Assembly: GCA_039806955.1 (NCBI GenBank) | Contig: JBDHQI010000008.1 | Span: 1-64,000 of the forward strand | Length of the DNA: 64,000 bases | Source: JADLHS01 sp039806955 | GTDB taxonomy: Bacteria > Verrucomicrobiota > Verrucomicrobiia > Limisphaerales > JADLHS01 | Direction: 5' to 3' | The notes under the pieces: generated by a model | What the model was told of the DNA's origin: nothing | Databases searched by the model: none | What the model saw: the letters and a program-made list of their open reading frames with translations, nothing else | Program-made: the position numbers and the translations under genes | Part shown: positions 30,160 through 39,634 of the stretch, piece by piece | How positions within the stretch are numbered: position 1 is the first letter of the stretch | Layout of the letters: each line of letters starts with the position of its first letter

Positions 30160-30642
30160 TCACTCGCCCACGGCGAGTTGAATTGTCGCTTCGGCGTCGC
30201 CCGATCCTTTGTTGATTACAACAGAACAAGTGCGGTTGTCTTTCTTGGCCTGGATCATGGACATCTCGCCCATGTTCGCGGTAGATTCAATTTTCCAGCC
30301 CTCGGCTTTCAGTTTCTCCTGATATTCCCTGGCGACTGCCGCCAAAGGTTGCTGAATTTTCAAATGCAAAATCTCCATCTTGTCCTGAGTCGCGTTCATG
30401 AAAGGCTTGGCTCCCGTGAGGATCGGCACGTCCTTGGGAAAAGAATCCGGAATACTGACGGTGTCGCCCACCGTCATGGCGGATTTGCCGTCCTGGCCTT
30501 TTATCTCCACTTGAAATTCGTCTCCGGATTTGGATTGCGTGATTTCTATGTTGCCGTCGTCGGTCTTGATCGTGCGCTTTTGCTTGCAACCACTGACCCC
30601 AATCAAGAGGACTGTCAGGGTTATGAGGAGCGATGTTTTCAT
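30160..30642 (-). CDS. Putative lipoprotein of unknown function
   Basis: A 160-residue protein with a lipoprotein signal (LLITLTVLLIGVSGC, Cys near residue 19). The soluble domain is hydrophilic, with a pattern of beta-strands and one helix (LAAVAREYQEKLKAEGWKI) that resembles small periplasmic domains sensing or binding peptides. I do not recognise the family. It stands alone between zwf and fumC. Confidence 0.75.
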   Translation of the reverse strand: MKTSLLITLTVLLIGVSGCKQKRTIKTDDGNIEITQSKSGDEFQVEIKGQDGKSAMTVGDTVSIPDSFPKDVPILTGAKPFMNATQDKMEILHLKIQQPLAAVAREYQEKLKAEGWKIESTANMGEMSMIQAKKDNRTCSVVINKGSGDAEATIQLAVGE

Positions 30643-30811
30643 AAGTGTCGGATGGTTTATTCTAGTGTAGCGGGCTGTAAACTGAGGCGGATTCTAGCCA
30701 CTCCGCCGGGGCTGTCAATTCGCCAACGTCGGCACGCCGAAGTCTTGGAATATTGCGACGGTCAAATAGCCTGAGCGCCTGCCGGCGATGACCACAGCGC
30801 CATCTCGACGT

Positions 30812-30827
30812 GACGCGACGTCGCGTC
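30812..30827. promoter_or_regulatory. Perfect 16-bp palindrome
   Basis: GACGCGACGTCGCGTC is self-complementary over 16 bp. It lies about 170 bp upstream of the lipoprotein gene and about 100 bp beyond the fumC stop. It could be an operator or a chance GC palindrome. No T-run follows in either direction. The remainder of 30643-30924 holds no gene I can support. Confidence 0.3.
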
Positions 30828-30924
30828 CACCCTGCAACCTTCGTTGGATTGTGCGCCGGGTGATTCCGCTCTCTTCGATGGCTGTCATTTTAATGGAGCC
30901 GCTAAAACTATCGCCGTTACAGCA

Positions 30925-32331
<1,407 letters not shown>

Positions 32332-32462
32332 AAGTATGTTTTTCCGGTTCGATGTTATTGCTGCAAATTTAGTCGGCACCCCCCCGTCCGCAGCTTTGTC
32401 CGCGGAATCGGCGTTTCACCGCACAAAAGAAAAACTAACAAAAGAGGCTGGTTATATTAAAT

Positions 32463-32479
32463 ATGTATTTTAAGTGCAT
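32463..32479. promoter_or_regulatory. Putative NsrR operator
   Basis: ATGTATTTTAAGTGCAT differs at two positions from the core ATGCATTTTAAATGCAT of known NsrR sites, keeping the two half-sites and spacing. It lies in AT-rich DNA 45 bp upstream of the nsrR start and 131 bp upstream of the fumC start, where it could affect both promoters. Confidence 0.65.
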
Positions 32480-32524
32480 GTTTAACTTGCTCTCAGAAAA
32501 AGCTGTTCCCATATTTCTTGCGGG

Positions 32525-33016
32525 ATGCAACTAAGTACCTACTCCGATTACGCCGTGCGCGTGCTGCTGCAAACTGCGCTGTGCGATTCGGGACGAATGA
32601 CCGTGGCGAAAGTTGCGGAAACCTTCGATATTTCGCGGCATCACTTGGTTAAAATCGTTAATGACCTTGGACGGCATGGCTATCTGAACACGCATCGCGG
32701 CGTGGGCGGCGGCTTCACCCTCGCGCAAGCGCCGGAGGCCATTCGCGTGGGCGACATTGTGCGGCTGGGCGAAGAAAGCGAAACGATGATTAATTGTCGG
32801 GACGCGCAAAGTCGAGTTTGCCGACTGCAGCCAGCCTGTCGGTTCAAGAGTGTTTTGCAGGAAGCATCCACCGCATTTTTTCAAGTTTTGGACCGTTACA
32901 CGTTGGCGGATTTGCTCCAACAACCCGCTCGCATCCGAACGGTATTGGGAATGGAAGCATCGGCTGCGGTGACCACCACGCAACGTGATGCCACCCGTAT
33001 GAAAGTTGAGGTATGA
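32525..33016 (+). CDS. nsrR: Rrf2-family NO-sensing repressor, NsrR-type
   Basis: Winged-helix repressor expected to bind DNA through an iron-sulfur cluster that NO destroys. The 163-residue protein starts MQLSTYSDYAVRVLLQTAL, typical for NsrR. The recognition region FDISRHHLVKIVNDLGRHGYL and the wing RGVGGGFTLAQ follow. Cys91, Cys99 and Cys105 (in INCRDAQSRVC and RLQPACRFK) match the three-Cys ligand set near residues 91-105 of NsrR. It is followed by three genes joined by 4-nt overlaps. Autoregulation through the upstream operator is likely but inferred. IscR is the main alternative, but the spacing and the operator favour NsrR. Confidence 0.87.
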   Translation: MQLSTYSDYAVRVLLQTALCDSGRMTVAKVAETFDISRHHLVKIVNDLGRHGYLNTHRGVGGGFTLAQAPEAIRVGDIVRLGEESETMINCRDAQSRVCRLQPACRFKSVLQEASTAFFQVLDRYTLADLLQQPARIRTVLGMEASAAVTTTQRDATRMKVEV

Positions 33017-33240
33017 AAACCACGAAGGTAATTGAGAAATCAACGGCTGGTTCGGTCCGGGCGGACGAAAAAGCCGTTTGTGATGTTTGCGGAAAATTTG
33101 GCGCGTTTCATTTTGGCGATCGCGTCTTGTGTCAGGAATGTTATGTCGGGAGCGGCTCGTGCTGTCCGGAATTCGGCAAGGACGACCTGTGGCCGCGCGA
33201 ACCCGAAGCCAATCAAACCAGAGAGAAATTAATTAAATGA
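33013..33240 (+). CDS. Small Cys-rich (zinc-ribbon-like) protein
   Basis: A 75-residue protein with six Cys: CDVCGKFG, then CQECY, then GSGSCCPEFGKDDLW. The spacing fits a zinc ribbon or a small metal or NO-reactive thiol cluster. The start ATG overlaps the nsrR stop (ATGA), and its own stop overlaps the next start (ATGA). No characterised family comes to mind. The coupling to nsrR suggests a role in NO sensing, metal storage or cluster repair; this is inference. Confidence 0.8.
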   Translation: MKTTKVIEKSTAGSVRADEKAVCDVCGKFGAFHFGDRVLCQECYVGSGSCCPEFGKDDLWPREPEANQTREKLIK

Positions 33241-33686
33241 GCATACCTATTATTGATCGAGATCTAACCCGGCAAGCCCCTTCCAGCCCGCGCGAACGCG
33301 TCGGCGGATACGTGATTGCGAAACGCGCCGTGGACAAGTGCCGCGCCAACCTCAACGGAAAGCGGGGCGAATATAATTTTGATTGTCCGTTGGACAACGT
33401 CCTGTTCGATTTCAAAGAAATCACCGGCGCGCAATTCCAGGCGGCCGTGCAGGCGGCCAAGACTTACGAGGAAATCGGCGCTTGGCTCAACGCCAACGGC
33501 GCCAAGAAGACGCCCAAGGAAGTGAAAGCCTGGTCCGACAAAGTGGAAGCGGACAGCTTGTATAATTACCCCGAAAAGCGCGCTTACTTTGTGGAAAATT
33601 GCGCCAAACACGGGTTGAAGCCCGAAACGGCCACGACCTTTGACTGGTTGGAAGCCGACGATCGCGCCAGCTTTGCGGCGAAGTGA
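33237..33686 (+). CDS. DUF5069 family protein
   Basis: A 149-residue soluble protein with the DUF5069 pattern: SPRERVGGYVIAKRAVDKCR at about residues 17-36, GEYNFDCPLDNVLFDF, then a long helical half with AKTYEEIGAWLN. The family is uncharacterised. It is joined by 4-nt overlaps to the Cys-rich gene before it and the DUF488 gene after it, so it belongs to the nsrR operon. It has three Cys, two of them in CR and DCPL contexts. Confidence 0.82.
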   Translation: MSIPIIDRDLTRQAPSSPRERVGGYVIAKRAVDKCRANLNGKRGEYNFDCPLDNVLFDFKEITGAQFQAAVQAAKTYEEIGAWLNANGAKKTPKEVKAWSDKVEADSLYNYPEKRAYFVENCAKHGLKPETATTFDWLEADDRASFAAK

Positions 33687-34390
33687 AAATTCGTCCTCAG
33701 CAGAATGCGGCCCGTACGAAACCGAATCCAGTAATCAGTAAAGTCAGCAGCGACTCCGCTTCGAAACCGAAACGGAGCGCTGGCTCCGCCAGCCGCAAGA
33801 AAACCCAATTCGTCGTGCTGACGATTGGTCATTCGACCCACTCGCTCGCGGAGTTCGTGGAATTGTTGCGTGCCTACGGAGTGTCGCTCGTCGCGGACGT
33901 GCGAACGGTGCCGCGCTCGCGTTACAATCCGCAGTTCAATAAAGAAACCCTCGCCAAGAATCTCGAAAAGGAAGGATTGCATTATGTCCATTGGCCCGGC
34001 CTCGGCGGACTGCGCCATACCAAGCGGGACTCGATCAATACCGCCTGGCGCAACGCATCCTTTCGCGGTTATGCGGATTACATGCAGACCCCGGAATTCA
34101 AGCAAAGCCTCGAGGAATTAATCAAGCGCGCGCGACGCGAACGCACGGCGTTGATGTGTGCCGAAGCGGTACCGTGGCGCTGCCATCGCTCGCTCATTGC
34201 GGACGCGTTGCTGGTGCGCGGTATTCGCGCGGAAGACATCATTGGACCGAAGAGCCGCCGCGTTCACACCCTGACGCCGTTTGCCAAAGTGCGCGGATTA
34301 ACCATCACCTATCCCGCGCCGACCGCCGCCTCGAAACTTGAAGCTCCGGCGCCCCCGGCGCGCGCTCGTCGCGCCGCCACCACCGCTTGA
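33683..34390 (+). CDS. DUF488 family protein (COG5483-like)
   Basis: A 235-residue protein starting with a GTG that overlaps the DUF5069 stop (GTGA). A basic, low-complexity N-terminus of about 40 residues precedes the domain: LTIGHSTHSLAEFVELL, DVRTVPRSRYNPQFN, GLGGLRHTKRDS, FRGYADYMQTPEF, and MCAEAVPWRCHRSLIADAL. The CAE..PWRCHR block with paired Cys and His looks like an active site or metal site. The function is unsettled. Its position before a uracil-DNA glycosylase gene is suggestive of nucleic-acid work. Confidence 0.85.
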   Translation: MKIRPQQNAARTKPNPVISKVSSDSASKPKRSAGSASRKKTQFVVLTIGHSTHSLAEFVELLRAYGVSLVADVRTVPRSRYNPQFNKETLAKNLEKEGLHYVHWPGLGGLRHTKRDSINTAWRNASFRGYADYMQTPEFKQSLEELIKRARRERTALMCAEAVPWRCHRSLIADALLVRGIRAEDIIGPKSRRVHTLTPFAKVRGLTITYPAPTAASKLEAPAPPARARRAATTA

Positions 34391-34391
34391 T

Positions 34392-34973
34392 ATGATCGAG
34401 TATAAAATAGCTCCGGGCGCAAAAATCCTGTTCGTTGGCATCAATCCGCATCCGGGATCGCACCGGCGCGGCGTGCCCTTTTCCAACAACAAGATGTTCT
34501 GGTACCTGCTCAACCGGGCCGGTTTACTGACTGAAGCGGAAAGCGATCTGAAAAACGATCAAACTCTGCGCTACATTTACGATGAAAAATTCATGCCTGA
34601 ATACGGCTTGAACTTGGTGAATTTGGTGGATCGTCCCACGGTGGTCGTGACCGAACTGCGTCCGGGCGAGGAGCAAACCGGCGTTCAACGGGCCTGGCAG
34701 ATCATCCGCCAACACCAACCCAAAGTGGTTTGTTTCATCGGCAAGGTGACGTTCAACAAATTTTATGGCTGTCGCGATTGTGAATTTGGCTGGCATACAG
34801 CCATCGAAAGGAGCAAGGTTTACTTGATGCACTTCCCCATCCGCGGGCTGGCTTCCATTCGAGTGAAAGAATTGAAAGAAATCAAACAGATGGCGGAGCT
34901 TGACGATGTCGCCCGGCCAATCAAGACGACCAAGCCGGCGCCCGCACGCAAAGGGGCGCGATCGAAACGGTAA
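34392..34973 (+). CDS. mug: Mismatch-specific uracil/thymine-DNA glycosylase (MUG/TDG-like)
   Basis: Base-excision glycosylase of the uracil-DNA glycosylase superfamily. The 193-residue protein has the active-site motif VGINPHPGSHRRGVPFSNN near residues 15-33 and MFWYLLNRAGLL. LVNLVDRPT near 75, a central Rossmann-like core (PKVVCFIGKVTFNKFYG) and the second motif YLMHFPIRGLAS near 140 follow. A basic tail with KPAPARKGARSKR may aid DNA binding. The ATG at 34392 is one base after the DUF488 stop. NO-derived nitrosating agents deaminate cytosine to uracil, which fits an nsrR operon. Confidence 0.84.
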   Translation: MIEYKIAPGAKILFVGINPHPGSHRRGVPFSNNKMFWYLLNRAGLLTEAESDLKNDQTLRYIYDEKFMPEYGLNLVNLVDRPTVVVTELRPGEEQTGVQRAWQIIRQHQPKVVCFIGKVTFNKFYGCRDCEFGWHTAIERSKVYLMHFPIRGLASIRVKELKEIKQMAELDDVARPIKTTKPAPARKGARSKR

Positions 34974-34986
34974 TTTTGGGTTACAC

Positions 34987-35952
34987 ATGAATCATCAGAC
35001 ACGCGTTTACGAAAATATCTTTGAACTGCTGCCCACCGAGCAGAACCCCACGCCATTGGTCCGCATCAATCAGCTCAACCCGATGCCGAATTTTCCGCTC
35101 TACGCCAAACTGGAATGGATGAATCCGTTCGGTTCGGTGAAGGATCGCGCCGCCTGGGCGCTGCTGCGGGATTTGGAAGAACGCGGTCAGTTGGCTGAGG
35201 GACGCGGTTTGGTGGAACCCACTTCGGGCAATACCGGCATCAGCCTCGCCGCGCTGGCGCGGGCGCGCGGCCACCGTTTGCTGGCGGTGGTCCCCAACAA
35301 AATTCCGACGGAAAAAAAGATTCTGCTGAAAATCGTGGGGGCGGACTTGGAAGTGATTTCGGACGAGCTATGTCCCGCGCCGGGCCTGGGCGATGGTTCA
35401 ATCAATCTGGCCAAGACTCACGCCAAGGCGTCGCCCCAAAAATACGCGATGCCCAACCAGTACGAAAACGCCAAGAATGTTGAGGCGCATTACACCACCA
35501 CCGGCCCGGAAATCTGGCGGCAAACCGAAGGTAAAATTACCCACTTGTTCGTTTCTCTCGGCACCTGCGGCACGGTGACGGGCACGGCCAAATTTCTGCG
35601 CGAGAAAAATCCGGACGTAAAAATCATCGCCGTGCAACCCACCGAAGGCCACGACGTGCCCGGGCTGCGCAACGTTTCGCAACTGGGCGTCTCCAAACTC
35701 TTCGATGCCGCGTTGGTGGATGATATCCTCGAAGTGGATTTTCGCCTCGCCTATACGCGCGCACTGGAGTTGTGCCGCAATGAAGGATTGCTCGCCGGCC
35801 CCAGTTCCGGACTGATTTTTGAGGGCGCATTGGATGTCGTGCGGCGCGATCAAAACGGGCACGGCGTGATGATCTTTCCCGACAACATTTTCAAATACAC
35901 TTCGAACCTCGCGAAACACGTTCCCGAATTGGGCACGGGGCTTAAACCGTAA
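34987..35952 (+). CDS. cysM: Cysteine synthase (PLP enzyme, CysM-like)
   Basis: PLP-dependent beta-replacement enzyme making cysteine from O-acetyl- or O-phosphoserine and sulfide or thiosulfate. The 321-residue protein has the PLP-lysine motif NPFGSVKDRAA near residue 40, PTSGNTGISLAAL near 75, and the phosphate cup GTCGTVTGTAK near 195. The C-terminal LLAGPSSGLIFEGAL is also present. The ATG at 34987 lies 13 bp after the mug stop, so it is probably in the nsrR operon and could replenish cysteine for thiol and Fe-S repair. Confidence 0.92.
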   Translation: MNHQTRVYENIFELLPTEQNPTPLVRINQLNPMPNFPLYAKLEWMNPFGSVKDRAAWALLRDLEERGQLAEGRGLVEPTSGNTGISLAALARARGHRLLAVVPNKIPTEKKILLKIVGADLEVISDELCPAPGLGDGSINLAKTHAKASPQKYAMPNQYENAKNVEAHYTTTGPEIWRQTEGKITHLFVSLGTCGTVTGTAKFLREKNPDVKIIAVQPTEGHDVPGLRNVSQLGVSKLFDAALVDDILEVDFRLAYTRALELCRNEGLLAGPSSGLIFEGALDVVRRDQNGHGVMIFPDNIFKYTSNLAKHVPELGTGLKP

Positions 35953-35961
35953 TCATGACTT

Positions 35962-36807
35962 ATGGCAAACTATGCACATCCTGAAGTCCTGGTCGAAACC
36001 GACTGGGTCAAACAAAACCTCGGTAAACCGGGGATCAAACTCGTCGAAATCGACGTGGACAGCAAAGCCTACGCGGCCGGACACATCCCGGGCGCGGTGG
36101 GCTTCAATTGGCAAACGCAACTGCAAGATCAAGTGCGGCGCGACATCATCACCAAAGCCGCCTTCGAAAAATTGCTCGGGGACGCCGGCATCCTGCCCGG
36201 GGACACTGTCATTCTGTACGGCGACAACAACAACTGGTTCGCCGCGTATGGCTTTTGGCTGTTCAAAATTTATGGACACAAGGACGTGCGCCTGATGAAT
36301 GGCGGTCGCATCAAATGGCTTAATGAAGCCGACAAGGAACTGACGACGGACCTGCCGAAGATCACGCCCACGCAATATCAGGCCAGTGGACCGGACCTGA
36401 GCCTGCGCACGTTGTTGCCCGAACTGCTCAAACAGCATCCCGAGCAAACCTGCAATCTCGTGGATGTGCGCAGTCCGGATGAATTCACCGGCAAAGTCAT
36501 CGCGCCGCCCGGCATGACCGAAACCGCGCAACGCGGCGGACACATTCCCGGCGCCAAAGGCATTCCCTGGAGCACGGCCGTGGGCGCGAACGGCACCTTC
36601 AAATCCGCAGATGAACTACGCGCCATTTACCTGGATAAAAACGCCGTGGATCCGAACAAGGAAACCATTGCCTATTGCCGGATCGGCGAACGCTCCAGTC
36701 ACACCTGGTTCGTGCTAAAATACCTGCTCGGCTTGAACAACGTGAAAAACTACGACGGCAGTTGGACCGAATACGGCAGCATTGTCGGCGCCCCGATTGA
36801 AAAGTAA
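35962..36807 (+). CDS. sseA: Two-domain rhodanese sulfurtransferase
   Basis: Moves sulfane sulfur between thiosulfate or mercaptopyruvate and acceptors. The 281-residue protein has two rhodanese domains. The first has AAGHIPGAVGFNW and LYGDNNNWFAAYGFW without a catalytic Cys. The second has LVDVRSPDEFTGK, GHIPGAKGIPW and the active loop YCRIGERSSH with the catalytic Cys near residue 237. It begins 9 bp after cysM and is followed by a strong terminator, so it ends the operon. Confidence 0.92.
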   Translation: MANYAHPEVLVETDWVKQNLGKPGIKLVEIDVDSKAYAAGHIPGAVGFNWQTQLQDQVRRDIITKAAFEKLLGDAGILPGDTVILYGDNNNWFAAYGFWLFKIYGHKDVRLMNGGRIKWLNEADKELTTDLPKITPTQYQASGPDLSLRTLLPELLKQHPEQTCNLVDVRSPDEFTGKVIAPPGMTETAQRGGHIPGAKGIPWSTAVGANGTFKSADELRAIYLDKNAVDPNKETIAYCRIGERSSHTWFVLKYLLGLNNVKNYDGSWTEYGSIVGAPIEK

Positions 36808-36857
36808 ACGCCGTTACCATCTCACCAACTGAGGTGATTATCGGGCCTTTGAACACC

Positions 36858-36888
36858 ACGTCCTGTCAGCAATGGCAGGACGTTTTTG
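36858..36888 (+). terminator. Rho-independent terminator of the nsrR-sseA operon
   Basis: ACGTCCTG and CAGGACGT form a perfect 8-bp stem around a 10-base loop, directly followed by TTTTTGTT on the plus strand, 51 bp after the sseA stop. Confidence 0.82.
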
Positions 36889-36997
36889 TTGTACTCGTCA
36901 GCTTCGGAACTGCGGCGCGAGCTGGAGATCCGATCAAAGCCCGCGTTCCGACCGAGCCGCCGCTACACCAACGCCTGGTCAGTTGGATCTCTTGCTG

Positions 36998-37819
36998 CTA
37001 CCGCAGTCCGGAGGGTTCATTTGCGCTGGTTGCCGCAACCTGAGGCAACTGCAGGCGCGCGGCGATTTCACTCGCCAACACTTCATACGCGGCGGCACTG
37101 GCGCTGTATTTGTCGTAATAGATAATGGGTTTCCCGAAACTCGGTGCTTCCGCCAGTTTCGTGCTGCGGGGAATCACCGTTTCAAACACCCGCTCGCCCA
37201 ACAGATTGCGCACTTCATCCACCACCTCGCGCGAAAGCTTGGTGCGCGCGTCGAACATCGTCATTACCACACCAAAAATGTCCAAGGCCGGATTCACACC
37301 CGTCTCACGCAACTGACCGAGGATTTTGCTCATCAGCGAAATTCCTTCGAGCGCGTAATACTCGCACTGGAGTGGCACCAGCACGCCATCGGCGGCCGCG
37401 AACGCGTTCAACGTCAAAATCCCGAGCGACGGTGGACAATCAATCAGAATTAAATCGTGCTGGCCTGACTCGCGAATGGGCTGCAACGCCAGCTTGAGGC
37501 GTTGCAAATGGTTTTCTGATCGCGCGAGTTCCACGTCCGCACCACACAAATCCACCTCGCTGGGGATCAGCGCCAGGCGCTCGAAAGCGGTCGCCTTGAT
37601 TTTTTCCGTCAACGGACTTTCGCCAAACAACGGCCGATACGCGCTGTCGCCTTCGATTTTATCCACGCCTAATCCGCTGGTAGCGTTGGCCTGCGGGTCC
37701 AAATCCAGCAGTAGAATCCGGTGGCCCAGCGCCGCCAAACAGGCCGCCAGATTGACGGACGTGGTGGTTTTGCCGACTCCGCCCTTTTGATTTGCAACCG
37801 TGATGACTTTGATTGCCAC
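36998..37819 (-). CDS. parA: ParA/Soj-family ATPase
   Basis: Chromosome- or protein-partitioning Walker ATPase. The 273-residue protein has the deviant Walker A KGGVGKTT at residues 12-19, LLLDLDPQANATSGLG with switch I, LILIDCPPSLGILTLNA with Walker B, and VVMTMFDARTKLS near 185. The start is GTG, giving MAIKVITVANQKGG. No parB or smc-type partner is adjacent on either side. It is convergent with the sseA operon and divergent from hpf. Confidence 0.9.
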   Translation of the reverse strand: MAIKVITVANQKGGVGKTTTSVNLAACLAALGHRILLLDLDPQANATSGLGVDKIEGDSAYRPLFGESPLTEKIKATAFERLALIPSEVDLCGADVELARSENHLQRLKLALQPIRESGQHDLILIDCPPSLGILTLNAFAAADGVLVPLQCEYYALEGISLMSKILGQLRETGVNPALDIFGVVMTMFDARTKLSREVVDEVRNLLGERVFETVIPRSTKLAEAPSFGKPIIYYDKYSASAAAYEVLASEIAARLQLPQVAATSANEPSGLR

Positions 37820-37919
37820 GCGGCAGATTTAAGGATAACTGCAGGTGCGATTCAATTTTTCTTTCCATTGAAATTCTTTGGCTGGATTTCTGCGGCGCGT
37901 CCCGGCATCTTGGCAGCGC

Positions 37920-38273
37920 ATGAAATTGATCATCATCCCGCATAGCGTGACGCTGACCGCCGCCATCGAAAACCACGTGGTTTCCAAAATCGAAAAACTC
38001 GAGCATTTCGCCCGACGGATCATTGATGCGCGGGTGACCTTGGAACACGATCACACGCGCGCGCCAGCCAAGCAGTTCGGTTGCTCCGTGCGCATTGCCG
38101 TCCGCGGACCGGACCTGTTTGCCCAGGATCGCCAGGCCGATCTCTACGCGGCCATTAATCTCGCCGTCAAAAAGATTGAAGGTCAGTTTCGGAAACGCCA
38201 GGGCAAGGTCAAAACCAAGCATCACATTCAGGCGTCCAAATCCAAACAGAAACTCAAGGAGCGCGGCTTGTAA
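37920..38273 (+). CDS. hpf: Ribosome hibernation-promoting factor (short HPF/RaiA type)
   Basis: A 117-residue protein of the S30AE/HPF fold, expected to bind the 30S decoding region when growth slows. It begins MKLIIIPHSVTLTAAIENHV, then has KLEHFARRIIDARVTLEHDH and DLFAQDRQADLYAAINLAVKK. It ends in a basic tail (KTKHHIQASKSKQKLKERG). The long C-terminal dimerisation domain is absent. The start MKL at 37920 is chosen because upstream residues are not HPF-like. Confidence 0.87.
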   Translation: MKLIIIPHSVTLTAAIENHVVSKIEKLEHFARRIIDARVTLEHDHTRAPAKQFGCSVRIAVRGPDLFAQDRQADLYAAINLAVKKIEGQFRKRQGKVKTKHHIQASKSKQKLKERGL

Positions 38274-38317
38274 TCCGGGTCCCGCACTTTGCCGAGACTG
38301 CGGCAACTCGACCGACT

Positions 38318-39592
38318 GTGGCTCTGACGCAATCTGATCTTCGCGGAAGGCGGCCCTTCATTCTGCGTAGTCGGCTCGTCATGCCGATAAGCCGTCCGAT
38401 CATCGCCGATGGGGCGGTAGTCGTCTTGGGTGGAAAAATTCGGGCGGTCGGTCGCTGGCCAAGCATTCGGCGCGAATATCCGGGCGTAGCAGCTCAAGAT
38501 CTAGGCGAAGCGATTGTTCTTCCTGGTTTGATCAATACGCATTGCCACCTCGAATACACCGGTCTCGCCGGGGAATTTCTGCCGCCCCGCCATTTCAGCG
38601 ACTGGCTCAAACTCATCGTCACCGCCAAGGGCGTCCGCGCCGACGCCGATTTCGCCGCTGCCTGGCAACGCGGCGCGCAACAACTGCTTCGCACCGGCAC
38701 GACTACTGTCGCGGACATCGTCGCGCTGCCGGCCATTCAACCGCAACCGACGCCGCTCCGCGTTTTTTCGTTCCTCGAAATGACCGGGGTGAAATCCAAA
38801 CAGCCACCCGCGAAAATTATTTCCGCCGCCGCGACCAAAATAAAATCCCTGCGCGCCAAAGGTCGGCTCGCCGGATTTTCGCCCCACGCCCCCTACTCCA
38901 CCACGCCGGAACTTTTACGTCGCACCGCGCAAACCGCCCGCCGCCATCGTTGGCGCGTCACCACGCACGTTGCCGAATCGCCCGAAGAATTTGAAATGTT
39001 CGCCGCCGGACGAGGCCGCCTGTTCGACTGGCTCAACGGCTGGCGCGATTGCTCGGATTGCGGCCACGGCTCGCCGCTTCAACATCTGGCGCGCTCCGGC
39101 TTGCTCGGCGCAAATTTTCTCGCCGTTCACGCCAACTGCCTCACACCCGGCGACGTCGCCCTGCTCGCGCGGCATCATTGCAGCGTGGTTCACACGCCGC
39201 GCAGTCACACGTTTTTTGGGCATCCCAAATTTCCGTTCCGGAAACTCACCGCCACCGGAGTCAACGTCTGCCTCGGCACGGACAGCCTCGCGAGCATTGA
39301 AGGCCGCCGCCAACAACTGCCGGAACTTGACATGTTCGCCGAACTACACGCCTTCGCCCGCAAGAATCCGGGCACGCCTGCCGGAACAATTCTGCGCCTT
39401 GCGACCATCAATGGCGCGCAAGCCCTCGGTCTCACCGGCAAAATTGGCGCGTTGACCAAAGGCGCGTTCGCCGACCTCATCGCCATCCCCTGCCGCGAAA
39501 AACTCGCCGACGTTCCCGAAGCCGTCCTGTACCATCACGGCGCCGTTTCCGCGAGCATGATCGGTGGCGCCTGGGCGCTTTCGCCAAAATAA
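38318..39592 (+). CDS. Amidohydrolase-family deaminase
   Basis: Metal-dependent hydrolase of the amidohydrolase/TRZ-ATZ group, about 424 residues. Metal and substrate sites: LPGLINTHCHLEYTGLAG with the HxH pair near residue 72, GFSPHAPYST near 185, VTTHVAES near 214, FLAVHANCL near 266, and CLGTDSLAS near 318 with the catalytic Asp. Candidate substrates include aminofutalosine, guanine, cytosine or S-adenosylhomocysteine; none can be fixed from sequence. I keep the GTG start at 38318 because an ATG 21 codons later would cut into the first beta-strand. It precedes bioF by 42 bp. Confidence 0.82.
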   Translation: MALTQSDLRGRRPFILRSRLVMPISRPIIADGAVVVLGGKIRAVGRWPSIRREYPGVAAQDLGEAIVLPGLINTHCHLEYTGLAGEFLPPRHFSDWLKLIVTAKGVRADADFAAAWQRGAQQLLRTGTTTVADIVALPAIQPQPTPLRVFSFLEMTGVKSKQPPAKIISAAATKIKSLRAKGRLAGFSPHAPYSTTPELLRRTAQTARRHRWRVTTHVAESPEEFEMFAAGRGRLFDWLNGWRDCSDCGHGSPLQHLARSGLLGANFLAVHANCLTPGDVALLARHHCSVVHTPRSHTFFGHPKFPFRKLTATGVNVCLGTDSLASIEGRRQQLPELDMFAELHAFARKNPGTPAGTILRLATINGAQALGLTGKIGALTKGAFADLIAIPCREKLADVPEAVLYHHGAVSASMIGGAWALSPK

Positions 39593-39634
39593 TTTCGTGG
39601 CTGCGTTCGTAAGAACGCGGCTAATCTCTCCCCG

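Noticed and set aside
38318..39592. Naming the amidohydrolase an aminofutalosine deaminase
   Set aside because: No other futalosine-pathway gene is in the window and the motifs are shared by several deaminases.
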